Shown here in pieces: positions 1-11,317 of a stretch of DNA of 64,000 nucleotides (its first letter is position 1; every line of letters begins with the position of its first letter). The notes below the pieces were generated by a model. That model saw only the letters and a program-made list of their open reading frames with translations, made no database searches and was not told where the DNA came from. The translations under genes and the position numbers were made by a program. The stretch is from contig JAHNZQ020000010.1 of the NCBI GenBank assembly GCA_019155205.2, forward strand, positions 1,040,036 through 1,104,035, given 5' to 3'. The DNA comes from Gracilaria vermiculophylla (taxonomy: Eukaryota; Rhodophyta; Florideophyceae; Gracilariales; Gracilariaceae).

Positions 1-1
1 A

Positions 2-328
2 GAAGCTGGAAAGATCATTGCCTGGCTCAGACGTGTTCTAAGTGAGCTTAACATCAAGCAAGATACAACAAGAGTTTTTGAAGACAACGCTGGTACCTTT
101 AAGTGGACGAGTGGGCATATCGCAGAAGACTTTAGACGCAGCAAGCATGTGGATCTCCGATATCACCACATTCGAAAGCTGGTGGCTCGCAAGGAAATCA
201 AGCTTGTCAAAGTTCCGACCACTGCGATGATTGCTGACTTTCTCACTAAGCCACTTTCAAGCAAGCACGTCAAGACGACCCTGAAGAAGTTGCAATTTGT
301 TCGCCACAGTGGCGAGGAGGCGTATTGA
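2..328 (+). CDS. Copia-type Pol fragment, RNase H end (Copia-3, truncated by window edge)
   Basis: An open frame runs from the window edge to a TGA at 326-328 and has the sequence of the RNase H end of a Ty1/copia polyprotein. The visible signature is DNAGTFKW, then RSKHVDLRYHHIRKLV and ADFLTKPLSS, matching the family pattern of DN-x-G, RSKHIDIRYHFIRE and ADxLTKxL. RNase H removes the RNA strand of the RNA:DNA hybrid during reverse transcription. The rest of the element lies outside the window. No stop is seen in the 108 visible codons, so it may be fairly recent. The LTR that should follow is not identified. Confidence 0.85.
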   Translation, partial: EAGKIIAWLRRVLSELNIKQDTTRVFEDNAGTFKWTSGHIAEDFRRSKHVDLRYHHIRKLVARKEIKLVKVPTTAMIADFLTKPLSSKHVKTTLKKLQFVRHSGEEAY

Positions 329-487
329 AGCAAGAAATTACGCCACCGTAGCAGTTTGAATTGATCATCTGAATTTAATATGAAATTCAAGATAGCTCCC
401 AGCCCACAAATAAGACCGTTGACAACAACGTCTATCTGCACTTCTTAAGTCCGTAGCGTGGTGTGACGTGTGCCAAGGAGCAAGGTC
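329..487. other. Unassigned sequence after the Copia-3 stop
   Basis: This should hold the polypurine tract and 3' LTR of the copia element ending at 328, but no second LTR copy is present for comparison and no clear tract is visible. Nothing else was recognised. Confidence 0.3.
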
Positions 488-880
488 ATGGTCTCCTCCA
501 CAAAGTCAGCCGTACGAACCTTTAGGCTGCACGTTCAGACCAAAGATTCTGCTTGGTGTGGTTTCCTGCGCACGACGGCCGGGATGCCGTCGCGCTAAAG
601 TACTAAAGTAGCCCTGCAGAGCTGGTGCCATGCGGCACCCATAATGTAACCAGCGGGCCAAGTACGGGTGCCGCGCGTGTGCCTGGAGGCCGTCCAGTGC
701 GCGTGTTACGTCACAGGACACGCGCCGGGTGGGCTCCTCCGGATTCTCCCGTGCAAACGGACGCTAGTCGCTCCTGTCACGTTAACAGTTTTCATATATA
801 CAGCCTGACCGGAGTCCATGGAATCGGGAGGATTTCAAGAAAAACCTCCAACGCGGGCGTTACACTTAGTAACCTACGGC
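488..880 (+). repeat. Dispersed repeat, copy 1 (partner at 21,388-21,772)
   Basis: About 390 bases align end to end, with many substitutions, to 21,388-21,772. Shared blocks include CGACGGCCGG, GAGGCCGTCCAGTGCGCGTG and CGACACGCGCCG-like stretches, and both copies end with a TATA-like tract (TTTCATATATA here, TTTCTATATGTA there). There is no long ORF and no obvious terminal repeat. The layout could be the promoter end of a DNA transposon or a solo LTR of an unknown family. Orientation is the same in both copies. Confidence 0.75.
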
Positions 881-1730
881 TCAAGAACGGGAGCGCATTT
901 CAATGAAGAAGAGCGATATCGGATAACGACGATAAGAGCACGATCGAGCCGCTGGCTTCCGGAGCTCCCTCCCGACAGCCTACACGTGTGGCTTGCGAAT
1001 CATCTCCATTTTCTTCCGCCACCGTTTTCCATGACCTTGCGATGTCTAATCTCACCTCGGCCCCCCCCCCCCCCGGGAGGTATCGTACCTGCTTCCGATC
1101 ATTTCCCATGCCATGATGCAGCCGCGCACCGCCTGAAGAGGAAGCCCTACGTGGGACGTGAAGATACGAAAGCCGCTCCGGTGGATATTCCGACCGCGGA
1201 CTCATCCGACACAAGACATCCGGCTCTGTCGTACCCGGCAATTGATGCTGTGTTTTGTTGGAAGACGCCAGTACCGCCATTACCAACCTTCGAAGCCATC
1301 ATGGTGGCTGATCCAAGAAATTAGCGAGGAATCCTGATGCTCAGGCACGCCCCGTGATTCCATCCTACCGCAGTCCGTGACAAAACATGAACTGACGCGT
1401 ATTTTAGTAACTCGGGAGACCTCTAAGGAAGAATTCAAGGAGTGTTCAGCATATCTTGGGACTGGTGCATCCATATCGCTGTACCGCATTATGCCATAAC
1501 CCAGTTTTGCGGAGAATCTTTGGAAGAGGCCCATTGTGCGTTGATCCGAATTGCGCACCTGCGGTAGCTCCGGGCTTCTTTCGAGATCCCGATGAAGAAC
1601 TGCATGTTCTTCGACGAAATGTGTTCATACACGCGTGGCAAAGTCGTTTACTGTTCCATGGTTCATCAACTGGAAGTTGTTGAATGGCGGGACCGTATCC
1701 GGGTGCACTAGAAGACCTTGTGCTGAAAGC
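881..1730 (+). other. Degenerate sequence, possible transposase relic
   Basis: No intact gene is present. Just after the dispersed repeat, one + frame at about 895-960 reads FNEEERYRITTIRA, which resembles the first helix of HTH_38-type (IS30-like) transposases. The following bases do not preserve a frame. At about 1,400-1,500 another short frame (RILVTRETSKEEFKECSAYL) looks coding-like but is unidentified. A C13 tract occurs near 1,061. The region ends at the Gypsy-1A 5' LTR. Confidence 0.3.
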
Positions 1731-2284
1731 TGTAATACAGGGGATCCTAAGTTATTATTTTCTTGTGGTCAGGTGTTCCTAAGGATTATTTGTATTTTGT
1801 CCAATTAGCCATGTGGTGCCTTATTCGACCCACGTGTACTACAGTACTCATCAGTAACTGTAGAGTTTAGATTTGTTTTCGTTACTTAGTATAGGTAATT
1901 ATACTAATTTAAAGAAGTGAGACCTGTCGTGGGAGGCTCCGGGCACCGTACTTAATTTGTATGTTGAGCGGCAGTTCCAGGCCAAGTAAACCAAGCACCC
2001 TTGATTTTTTCATTTCTTTTTCCGGTCAGAGACTTTCGTCGAATGTCTTCTGGTTTCAAAGCCGTCGATCCCCAGGTTGCCTCATAGCAGAGCCTATGGG
2101 AGCCTTTTCTACCCAGCGGACCCCCATCTTTGCCTGGTGTTTGTGGGCCCTTTTTCGGGATTCCTCCGGCTTGTGGTCGTGATTACCGGAGACGAACTTT
2201 AAAGACTTGAGCATTTGGAGTCACCAAGAAATCCTGACAGAAATTGGGCGCTACCACATCTAAAGCAGAACGGACGATACAAAA
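1731..2284 (+). repeat. 5' LTR of Gypsy-1A
   Basis: The 554-base segment starts TGTAATACAG and aligns throughout with the 3' LTR at 11,928-12,482 and the copy B LTR at 42,239-42,790. Landmarks are GTGAGACCTGTCG, GCAGAGCCTATGGGAG and GATTACCGGAGACGAACTT. Its end has mutated from ACCACA to ACAAAA. Confidence 0.85.
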
Positions 2285-2534
2285 ACTGTTCTCCAGACTT
2301 AGGAGTCCAGTCTCCAAAAGGAATAAAAAAGTCGCCACAAAACCGCATTCCTAGTTTGCACCTATTAGAGCCCAACAGAGGAAATCTTCTTTATGGTAAT
2401 GCGGAAGTGGAAGTAAATCACCACAAAGCTACCTCTATATGGACCCCTCGAGACACCCAGTGAAAACCCCTTTACAGGACCATAAAACGACCAACTCCGT
2501 TGGTGAGCGCAGCACGCGCAGTGCTCCCCAGGAG
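2285..2534 (+). other. Gypsy-1A leader between LTR and gag
   Basis: This is the untranslated leader. A primer binding site should lie right after 2,284, but the sequence (ACTGTTCTCCAGAC) does not match a tRNA 3' end I can name. Decay may have removed the match. Confidence 0.5.
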
Positions 2535-4780
2535 ATGGACGTGAAACTGAAGGACCCTAAAAGTCTCTTCAGGAACCCTCGCTCCTCTGTAGAACATTTC
2601 AGGGATCGCATAATAAGAATACATAATTGGAGGCAAGCGGAAGCCCCCGTGCCATCTCTGGAGAGTGCCGACGTGGAGCTTCAGGAACGACACACGACAT
2701 TGCAACCGCCACCCTAGGAGGTGCAGGAACAAGAACACCCGGAGGATAACTCCCTTCTGGAGTCCCTGGCCTCTCTTCTTACGGAGTGACGATCACACGA
2801 GCTAGTTGAAAGAAATCCCGCAGGTGTTGAGGCACATTTTGGAGCGCGCCACCGTGCCCTTGTGGAGTAAATTGCATCAGAGAGTGCTCAACTAGCCTCA
2901 TATGCTTTGCTTGATTCGGATCCTCTTCAATAGGTGATCTTAGATTTTATACGTGCGGCGCTGCGTTCCCAAAACACGCAGCTGCTCCCCGCAGCGGCGT
3001 TTCAAAGTCATTCCCCCGTACAGGAGAGGTTCACTCTATTAACACGTAAGGTGACCTTTGGCGAAGAACGACAGGATTACGCAGCCCTCTGTGCCGGACA
3101 AGGAAAGTGTTCTGCAGTAGGGAAGCAGGAACACCTCAGGAACAATGCTGTGACCCCTCTAGACCTGTCGTCACGCGGAGGAGGACAGGACAATGGTCAC
3201 GCAGTATTTCAGCAAAGAATAGAATGACAGGATAATCCTGAGGGGACTCAGGTGAATCGCGGTAGCGAATATATTGTCAGACACCCAGATAAACCACAGA
3301 AGAGACGCCGATAGAAAAGAAGGGAGAAAAGCAAAAAGAAAGACACCGAAACGGAGAGAAGCTCAGATTCTGAATCCATGAACAGCTGTGGCTCGGACGA
3401 AAGTATACCTTCTGAGGAGAAAAGCAGAAGCGTCAACAAAGTCGTCCCGCTTAGCGATCTCTTCGCCAGAGTGGTGGATTATGACACCTACGGTTTGAAT
3501 GATCGCTCCAATTTTTAAGACGAGCTGCTCGCTTAATGGATTACAAAGATCTAACGCGGGGTACATATTCAGATGAAGAATCTTACCTTCTCAGGTAAAG
3601 ACCCGATCTCGACGTTCAATTTTCTTACGCGCTTCCGTTTGTCATGTAGTACTAATGGTGTCCATGAAGGTGCCACCATCTGGTGCGTTTATTATGTACA
3701 TAACAAGACGATTACACTGGCTGGTGCAGCCATGCCTCTTAGGGGAGAGCACCATTCTGGATGATCCTGCGACGTAGATTTTGACGAAGTATCGCAAGGT
3801 GGTGAATTTCCTCTCCAAACGATACGCAACGGATGAGCTGATACCCGATATGGACGCTGAAGTCTTCCACCATAGGCAGAGTGTAAGACTCATCGAAATT
3901 GAGTTCTCACATCCGTTGTGAACGATGTACTAAAGGTTGTGGGTACGTGTACTGCGAACTTAGGCTTAATTCGTTTTTTGCCGAGGGATTCATACATTCA
4001 ATCCACACCAGGGGGAGTGATCACTTGACGACGCACCCGAAGACCACCTATACGGAGCTACACTGTTCAGCGGAGTCCTATAGAGATACCCATCGCGTCG
4101 CTCACCGCAGCCATGATTCATGTTTGGACAACGTAGTGCCCTCAAGGAAGTGTCGGCCATACGCCACAACGTTGGACTCCAGCACCTCAGGGGAGCTGGA
4201 CAACTCACGCTCGATGGAGAGTAAGAGTCCCTTGCCCTCAAATACACCTCACTACAGAGAACACCGCAAAGAATGAGGGCAATCTCGTCCTCTACATCAA
4301 ACGTTTCAACAGGATCCTACAAGAATTTCTGTTTCTCAAACGCTTGAGGCTAACCATCGCCCAACAGGATTCGCATCTCTCGAGAGCCAGTAAACAGTAC
4401 ATCTCTCACTCCGGCAATAAGGGCCGCCATCCTGTAAGAATGGAGGAAGAGTTCCCAGATCCTGGAGGGCACACCAACGGAGAGTAAAGTTCATCGGTCC
4501 GCGTATAACGATATCCGTTCCCCTTTAAGGAAACTATGGCTACTGCATTGCATTTGGAGTGCAGCCTGCTCCACCTACATGTGCGCTGCCGATGCACGGG
4601 CAAGCACCAAGACCGTTTGCACCTTAGGGGAGCACAGTACATCCCGATGCGCAACCGCAACAGCCGTTCCTCACTGGAACTCAGATCCCCTTCAACTAGA
4701 AAAATCCTCATTGAGACGCGTTGAGGCTCCACGTGGCTCCTTTCCGTCGAGCCTCGGCCCAAAATAGATCGACTTTAAGA
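2535..4780 (+). pseudogene. Gypsy-1A Gag, decayed
   Basis: Gag forms the virus-like particle shell. The start at 2,535 (MDVKLKDPKSLFRNPRSS) aligns with MTATLEDPESLLRNPGSS of copy B. Matching blocks then follow in shifting frames: LLPAAAFQSHS near 2,980, NKVVPLSDLFARVVDYDTY near 3,440, and FSGKDPISTFNFLTRF near 3,590 (SGEDPISVLNFLTRF in copy B). Stops interrupt it, for example at about 2,715, 2,788 and 2,868. The acidic-serine/basic stretch near 3,330-3,420 is kept. No full-length product can be made from it. Confidence 0.85.
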
Positions 4781-5165
4781 AAAGGGGGGAAGCTATCTGC
4801 CCGGTCGACGCAGAACCAGCGGAGCCAACAATCCATTTGGACGCCTTTGACACCTCTGAATATTCTGTCTGTATGCTCCTTCGTGAGACGTTTAAGGAAT
4901 TTGCTTTTTTAGAATGTTTCCCACTCGCCTCCACAACTCCGCGTGCTATCCTCTACATCGGAGCCAGAAGCTCGTTGACCTGCTTCTACGGTCTTCTTTC
5001 GGCTGTTAGAGGACTAGCAAGCTCCCTACGGTGCGTGACGCGTCGCGTCGAGGAATGAATATCTTCTGAGCATTACCCTTTCATGTTCTGTTTAGCTCCT
5101 TACTGGCGAATATGTAGTGTCTTGTGGCGACCAACTTGGCAGCTCAGTGCATATTGGGCACTTCC

Positions 5166-5244
5166 TGTTGGAAAACAGATGAGCTATTTGCGCTATACTC
5201 TCTTGTGACACAGGGCGCACAGTTCACCATTTGAACTATCAACA
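5166..5244 (-). repeat. TRIM 3' LTR (79 bp)
   Basis: Base-for-base identical to 5,396-5,474. On the - strand it is preceded by a polypurine-like tract at about 5,245-5,256. TG...CA ends with 5-base inverted TGTTG/CAACA termini. Confidence 0.93.
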
Positions 5245-5349
5245 CGCCCCCTCGCCCTGTACTTCCTTACAGAACAAGACCTCGAGCTTACAGTAGCCAA
5301 TCTTCACTACTGCTGTACACCTGTACAATTTCTCAGGCTCAGGTCACTT

Positions 5350-5366
5350 CTGGGAGTCGAACCCAG
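5350..5366 (-). other. tRNA T-arm-like hairpin with B-box in the TRIM core
   Basis: On the - strand the 17 bases form a 5-bp stem (CTGGG/CCCAG) with the 7-base loop TTCGACT, the form of a tRNA T-arm. They contain GGTTCGACTCC, a perfect RNA polymerase III B-box. It lies 14 bases from the primer site. No complete tRNA can be folded here. Confidence 0.6.
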
Positions 5367-5380
5367 GGTCTTAGCAATTA

Positions 5381-5395
5381 GCTGGGCCCATAACC
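5381..5395 (-). other. TRIM primer binding site (half-tRNA initiator Met type)
   Basis: GGTTATGGGCCCAGC on the - strand directly abuts the LTR and pairs with the anticodon arm of eukaryotic initiator tRNA-Met (GCTGGGCCCATAACC). Drosophila copia is known to prime from an internally cut initiator tRNA at such a site. Copia-2 in this window has a close variant. Confidence 0.8.
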
Positions 5396-5474
5396 TGTTG
5401 GAAAACAGATGAGCTATTTGCGCTATACTCTCTTGTGACACAGGGCGCACAGTTCACCATTTGAACTATCAACA
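5396..5474 (-). repeat. TRIM 5' LTR (79 bp)
   Basis: Identical to 5,166-5,244. On the - strand it is followed at once by the primer site at 5,381-5,395. Confidence 0.93.
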
Positions 5475-8400
5475 CTTCCTTCGTGGGTTGGCATGTACGC
5501 AGAATGTACCCACGACTGCGGAAGGTGGCGCTTCACGACGCCGTGCCTCTAGGTACCGTTGGCGTATCTCCGGTACCGGACGCAAATGCGCGTCATATAG
5601 TTCATATTCCAAAGGATACACAGTACAATAAGCTCCGGGTGGTGAAGAGTATCGGAGTACCAGCAAGGAGTCAGGCCAAAGTTTGGATGCAGACCTCTGC
5701 ATCCGGCCTTTCATTCCGACAGAAAAGTTCGAATTTGACGACCAGGAAGCACTCTAAAATGGCGAATGGCGTTATAAAAATAGAGCCGAATATTCCCTTT
5801 AGGGTCGTTCTTTCTTACAGGGAGGAGCCATCTTTGCCGCTAAAAAAAGGATCTGTCGTCGGATCGACACTACCCTCCCCGGCAAAACAGGCTCACAATT
5901 TGCCTATGAAAGACCATGTTGAGCCCCATGCAATCGCCATAATGGAACCCGAAGTGGCATTGACGAATCCAGAGGAATAGATGCATGCCCCTTGGCAAGG
6001 GAAACTCCGAATTGACAAAGAATTCAAAGAGTATGGCATTAGGATATAGAAGAAGTCATCTATCTGTGGAGCCATGTGTTCTGGGCACCTTGTTCAGGTG
6101 CGATAGGCCAAGCACTAGATCCAGCTCACACCTGAGCCAAACCCAGTATACCAACTTACTAGGAAAGCCGGGCGTTATGCGAGTGATATCGAACGCGAGG
6201 AGATCCAGAAGATGCTGTATAGAGGCGTTATCGAGCCCTGCAATTCCGAATAGCTTTTTCCGATGCTGTTTGCAAAGAAGAAAGATGGCTCATTGAGGTT
6301 CTGCATTGACCATACACGCCTCAACGAGGGGACGGTACGCGAATCGTACCCGATACCCCGTATGGATGAGTTTATCGACATTCTGTGTGATACGTCCGTC
6401 ATCTCCACGTTGGACGCCCATAGTGGTTGCTTGCATATGTAGATAGATGACTTCAATGAGGATACGAAAACGTTCACCTCACACTGTTAAAAAATTTAGA
6501 TTCCTTAGGATGCCATTTGGATTGAAGAAGGCACCCACTACGTTCTAACGAGCGGGTGACATAATCCTGTCGAAGGTCAAGTGGCCATACGCTTCGGTCT
6601 ATATTGACGATATTACTATATACTCCCGCAGCGTGGAGGAGCACTTTATGCATATTAAGCACGTGCTCCAACTCCTGAAGGATTCTGGACTCACCTTAAA
6701 GCAGAAGAAGTGTTTCTTTTATGAGTCCTCGATAGAATACTTGTGGCACATGGTGCTCCCGGGCCGCCTACAGGTTTCCACGAGGACTCAAGACACCATC
6801 AAATAAGCTCACCCTCCCACAAATCAGACAGAGCTCTGCTCTTTCTCGAGGATGTGTAATGTCTTTCAGAGGTTTGTTCGGAATTTCTTCCGTATTGCGG
6901 CGCCATGAAATAGCGTCCTAGAGAGGAACAAATCTACACAGTTGGCACCCTCGACGACCGAATATTTCGAAGCCTTTAACGAGTTGTAAAAGAGACAAAT
7001 ATAGCCACCGATATTGGTTCTACACAAGCCAAACAACCGAGCGATCCTGGACACAGACGTCTGAGAACACCAGGTTGGATGTGCCCTTTTGCAGAAACAC
7101 ACTGAAGGTAGACTTCAACCTATAGGATATTAAAATTCTATCTGTTAGCCGGAAGAGCGGAATTATTCCCTCTCGGAGCGCGAATACCTCGCCAATGTAT
7201 GGAAGCTGTTAGTTTTACGCCCATACCTGGAAATTGCTCATTTTACCCTGAGAACGGGCCATGCACTACAAAAGTGGATCCTCTTCTTAACGGATGCTCC
7301 CAACCGGCTTGAGAAATATACACTACGCCTACTGTAGAACGAATTGGACAACGTCAGCCGACCTGGCATGACACACCAGGTGGCGGACGCACTGTCACGT
7401 ATCTGTGCAAAAAGAGAAGATAAAAAACCTATGGAAGGCACTTTTCGGTGTCTAGTCATCAACAGCACCGACAAAAAAGAAGGACGTGGAGGAAAATTCG
7501 TGGAATGCCGTGAACGAAAAGATATTTTTTCTGGGATTCCGAGGTGATGGCACAAATTGAAGAGGAGACGGTAGTTCTTACTGTCACCATAGCTGGGGTT
7601 TTGAAGAAGCTGAGTTAAAATACGTACTGCAAGGAGTGCTTGGCCACCATGGAAAGCTTAATATTGTCATTGCATGTTGACTACGACAGCGAAATTGTAC
7701 GCTGCGCTCTTCTATACTGTGCTCCCCAAAAGACTGTCCCGGCGAGTCTACGGGCGAGGTTGCTGTATCGTTTTTCTCTCTCCTCCCCTTGCAGGCCACC
7801 TCTGTAGATCGCGCACGTAACTAGCCATGAACAGGGAGGTTCATTGGTCCCAAATGCCTCATGAGGCTTTTCAAACGGTGGCGGTTTGTCACTCGTGCGC
7901 CGCCAGTCGTGGAAATATCCGCAATTACTCGACGCCGATCACGCTGCGCCACCCTTCAAAAACCTTGGATTTCAAGGCCGTGGATATTTTGGGCCCTCCC
8001 TCCTAGTCAAAGAGAGGATATCGATCTATCCTGGTGATCACTGATAAGTTCTCCAAGATCACGCGGACCATTACCTTCAGGAGCACCAGAGCAGCAGAAG
8101 TTGTCCACGTTTTTCCGGAGAATTGCGTTTCTCCATATGGGATCTCGTTGTACCTCCTTACGGACAGCGGAACTCGGTTTTATTTCAAGGCTATTCAGGG
8201 CCATCTCAGGAATGAGGGGATGAAACAGTTGTTTACCACTGCACACCACCCCTGGACCGACGGACAAGCGGGGAGAATTAACAAAACCATTGCCTCAAGG
8301 CTGAAACAGTGAGTCGTGGGTCCTAAGAAGGACTGGGACGCATAAGGGAGCTCGCTTACCTGTGCATACAAGCTCTAGGTGCACTGCTCCGCGTGAACCG

Positions 8401-9433
8401 CGCTTTTCAATTTGGTGCTCTCGAGCGTCCGAACTAGTGCCATTATAGCGGCACGCTCTACGGAGAACCTAATAGATGGCCCTTAGGCACCAGCAGTAAC
8501 TAAAGCAAAGTGCTCCATTTTGAAGCGCTACGAGGACACACTTTCTGTCACAAAGGAGAGAGTCAACGTCTTGCAAAATAGATATTAAGGGGATTTGGGC
8601 CTGAAGTTTATGGAAGGCCCTCTCCTAAACGAACGCAAAAGGTTTTCCTGGAATAACGTGGAAACACGTCCGATGAACCGCTAGATGTCACGCGCAAGCA
8701 TGAGTCAAACACCTCAGGGCCTTTGAAAATCTAAGACATCTACTGGGAGATTGTCTTCATCGAGTTTAAAGGGCTCCATCACGTCATATTTCGTGATCAG
8801 ATAGCGAGCGCCCCGACGCCTCGCCTTTCAGTAACGCCCGCCACCCCACCTCAGGGGGCCCAACTGGAGAGTTCTATTCCGACCACCTCAGGACTGACGA
8901 AACCAATGGATACTGGAAATCCCGACACACCTCTCGGTGAATCATTGATGGAACCTCCCACCGCCATCATGAATCCTCACGGTGATATCATTCTTGCGGT
9001 CGATCATATCTTATCTCACTGACAGAGCCCGGAAGGACTCCGGTACCACGTACGATGGTACGCGTACATCTCAAAGAATGACACGGAAGATTCTTCGGGA
9101 CACATCCCGGAAAGCTTCCTCAGGAAATGCCATGCTAATGTCGAGCGGAAACGCATTTCTGTATAGAAGTTTTCAAGTACGAAATGGAAAGGGGCCCAGT
9201 GCCGGAGTTGATTTTTGTTCTCCGCTATCTGCCCTACATCTGGAGTTTTGGTTATCACCTCCAGGATGCTGTTGCCCGTTTTTCGTGTGCTCCTGCGGCG
9301 TCACTTCTTATCGCTAGTCGCTTAGACACGGGCGAATAGTACAGAAGCATTGGTTGGGGAGCCGCTGCTCCACCTCAACGGTGTTTCATTATATCGCTAT
9401 GCGGGATAACTCTCATCGCCGAGTTCTTTACGC

Positions 9434-11317
9434 CTACAGGATACCAAACAACATCGCATACTACGCATCCAGGCGAGTCTTCGATGCAAGAGATTGGTTC
9501 TCAGTAAGCTCTTTTAGGCTCTTCTTGATGGCAGCAATTGAGGCCCTGTCCGCCCGAGCCCTATTTAGCTCTTGGACCTAATCACGAGCCTGGCACGGGA
9601 TTTCTACAGGAGAAGCAGGTGCGGGCTTGACCTTCACCAGTCAAGCAAGCAATACCTCTTGAATGGCAATACCAAGCGCCTTAGGGGATGAACGGCCCAA
9701 CGATGTGACAGAAGCGGCAATCTCTCTCGACTGAACAACAGCCGCCACGGAGGGAGTCGCAGATGTTGGACCAGCCGGAACGGTGGCTTCCCGAGTGGAT
9801 ACTGCAGGCACTGCCGCGAGAAACGGCAGAGATACGTCAGATGCAGCTGGCAGTAAACGTGACGGCGGCGCAGGAGCCGAGACGTTTCTAAAGCGCGGCT
9901 AAATTACCGGAACCGGGACGTTCCTCGAATAGGGTTTCAGGACTGGGATGGAAACAGTCGGGACGGGAATAATCTCATTCTGTTCCATAGACGTGACAAT
10001 GGCCACCGCTGCGGAAGGATCTGGCATCAATGTGGGAGGCCGCACCACTTCCTCTGGAGGCGTAACTACGGCCTGTAATGGAGCCGGGGACGGAATTGGC
10101 GTACGGATCGTCAGGCTCCCCAAGGTAGGATCATAATCATGAACACGCAGCGGCTGCACCTGAGGAAGCAGAGAATCTCCATGGCGATGGAAGGCCGGGT
10201 AAACTCGCCCGTCATCGTTCCCATTGGGGCTTCACACAACGGGATGAAAATTGTATTCGCCGTGGTAGTACCAGAAGAAACCCGGCGTATCGTTCCACGG
10301 AACCTGAAGGTTGTAATCAAGCAGCATTTTCACCTCGGACTCGATCCCATGTGGTGCTTTCAACCAGGTTCTGAATCCCTAAAGAGCTGAGGATCTTAAT
10401 GATTGGCACCAACAAAGGAAGAAAACGTTCGGCGATTGGTGACTACGAGGAATCCCAGTAGAGATGAACGTCTACTCACTGAGAATAAGTTGCGACGCCG
10501 TCGCTCACTGCGTGGAGATAAGCCACTAGGATGCCAACCTCATTTTCTGTTGAGGCGATCAGTATGATGAACCATCTCGAGGAGTCCCAAGAACGGAGAA
10601 CCTCTGAGGTATGCTACAAAAATGTCATTAGCGTAGCCGCACAAAGATACGGAGCGACGTAATGGTCCCTTTAGGAGTCATCCACCTTCAGGTAATACTC
10701 TGAACGCTGCCCGGAAGGCATATCATGAAACTCCGTATTGTGGCGACTATAAAAGTATCCGGGGGCGTTCCGCACTCGGGCTTCATCCGCCAGATGCGTC
10801 CCCTTTCGATTACAAATCAGCCAATGGAGGCAATCGTAAGGCGGATCGAATGGCAGCTTCGCATGGGCAGAGCGTTTTCGGTGAGGCTTCCAAGACGTCC
10901 CGCTTGCTGGTCAGTGCTTTCCGTGTGCAAGAGTAGTTGGAGTCGAGATTGAATCCCACGCTCTTCGTCGCCCCTGTAGCAATACGTGTCGCAGTGTCCT
11001 ACTGTGGTCAGTGCATTTTCATCATGCATCGGAGTGTAGAGTAAATAAGCATGGAAGGCGTATACCGGGTCCCGCTTCTTCTCATTCCAAGCGACCTCCG
11101 GTACGGTGCGGAATCGCATCGCCTGAAGATACGATCCAAAATGGTAACTTAAGTTCTTTCTGTGACGAAGGAGACGGACGCGCCTGTCACTTGCGGGCAT
11201 AAAGCCCCTTGTAGCACGGAGGACGAAGTGCTCCCCTGGGCGGAGCGGCGCATCGCTGAAGGTGTGATACCCTTCAGGATCAGACGGAGAAGCAGAAACC
11301 TGGGACGTAGAAGTCAT
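9434..11317 (-). pseudogene. Gypsy-1A antisense ORF (aORF), decayed copy
   Basis: On the strand opposite gag-pol, between the chromodomain and the 3' LTR, lies a decayed ORF equivalent to 43,510-45,397 in copy B. Both start at an aligned Met (MTSTSQVSASPSDPEGYHTF here, MSSPTPAPTSPSNPEVYHT there), both stop with TAG after LFGIL/WFGNL, and both are about 1,885 bases long. The first 166 codons are open. Conserved blocks include RPGEHF, HFGSYLQAMRFR, TPMHDENALTTVGH, HNTEFHDMPSGQR, EYYLKVDDS and, at the C-terminus, RARADRASIAAIKKSLKEL. Stops follow later. The product is unknown; no signal peptide, membrane span or enzyme motif is visible. Confidence 0.8.

Larger units (their letters stand above)
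5166..5474 (-). mobile_element. TRIM (terminal-repeat retrotransposon in miniature) inside Gypsy-1A
   Basis: A 309-base element has two identical 79-base direct repeats (5,166-5,244 and 5,396-5,474) around a 151-base core. Each repeat begins TGTTG and ends CAACA. It is flanked by the 5-base duplication CTTCC (5,161-5,165 and 5,475-5,479), and the Gypsy-1 sequence continues uninterrupted across it when compared with copy B. On the - strand the base run GGTTATGGGCCCAGC (5,395-5,381) directly follows the LTR. It is complementary to the anticodon arm of initiator tRNA-Met and is the expected primer site. A purine-rich tract abuts the other LTR. No protein is encoded, so it must be mobilised in trans. 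Identical LTRs imply recent insertion. Confidence 0.93.
4781..9135 (+). pseudogene. Gypsy-1A Pol (protease, RT, RNase H, integrase, chromodomain), decayed and interrupted
   Basis: Pol would cleave the polyprotein, copy RNA into DNA and integrate it. The protease site near 4,940-4,980 reads YIGA where copy B has DTGA, so the catalytic Asp is lost. After the TRIM insertion the frame resumes at 5,483 (linker domain). RT lies at about 6,140-6,690 (YPIPRMDEFID, MPFGLKKAP), RNase H at about 6,700-7,400 and integrase at about 7,500-8,900 (LLTDSGTRF, HHPWTDGQAGRINKT). A chromodomain at about 8,985-9,135 reads LRYHVRWYAYISKND then SGHIPESFLRK. Frame changes and stops are frequent. Relative to copy B the second integrase Asp is retained. 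Confidence 0.88.

Noticed and set aside
818..1324. A 168-codon + ORF after the dispersed repeat
   Set aside because: Proline-rich low-complexity content caused partly by a C13 tract; only a short HTH-like trace in another frame looked meaningful.
5340..5395. A tRNA gene in the TRIM core
   Set aside because: Only a T-arm and an anticodon-arm complement are present; acceptor and D arms are missing.
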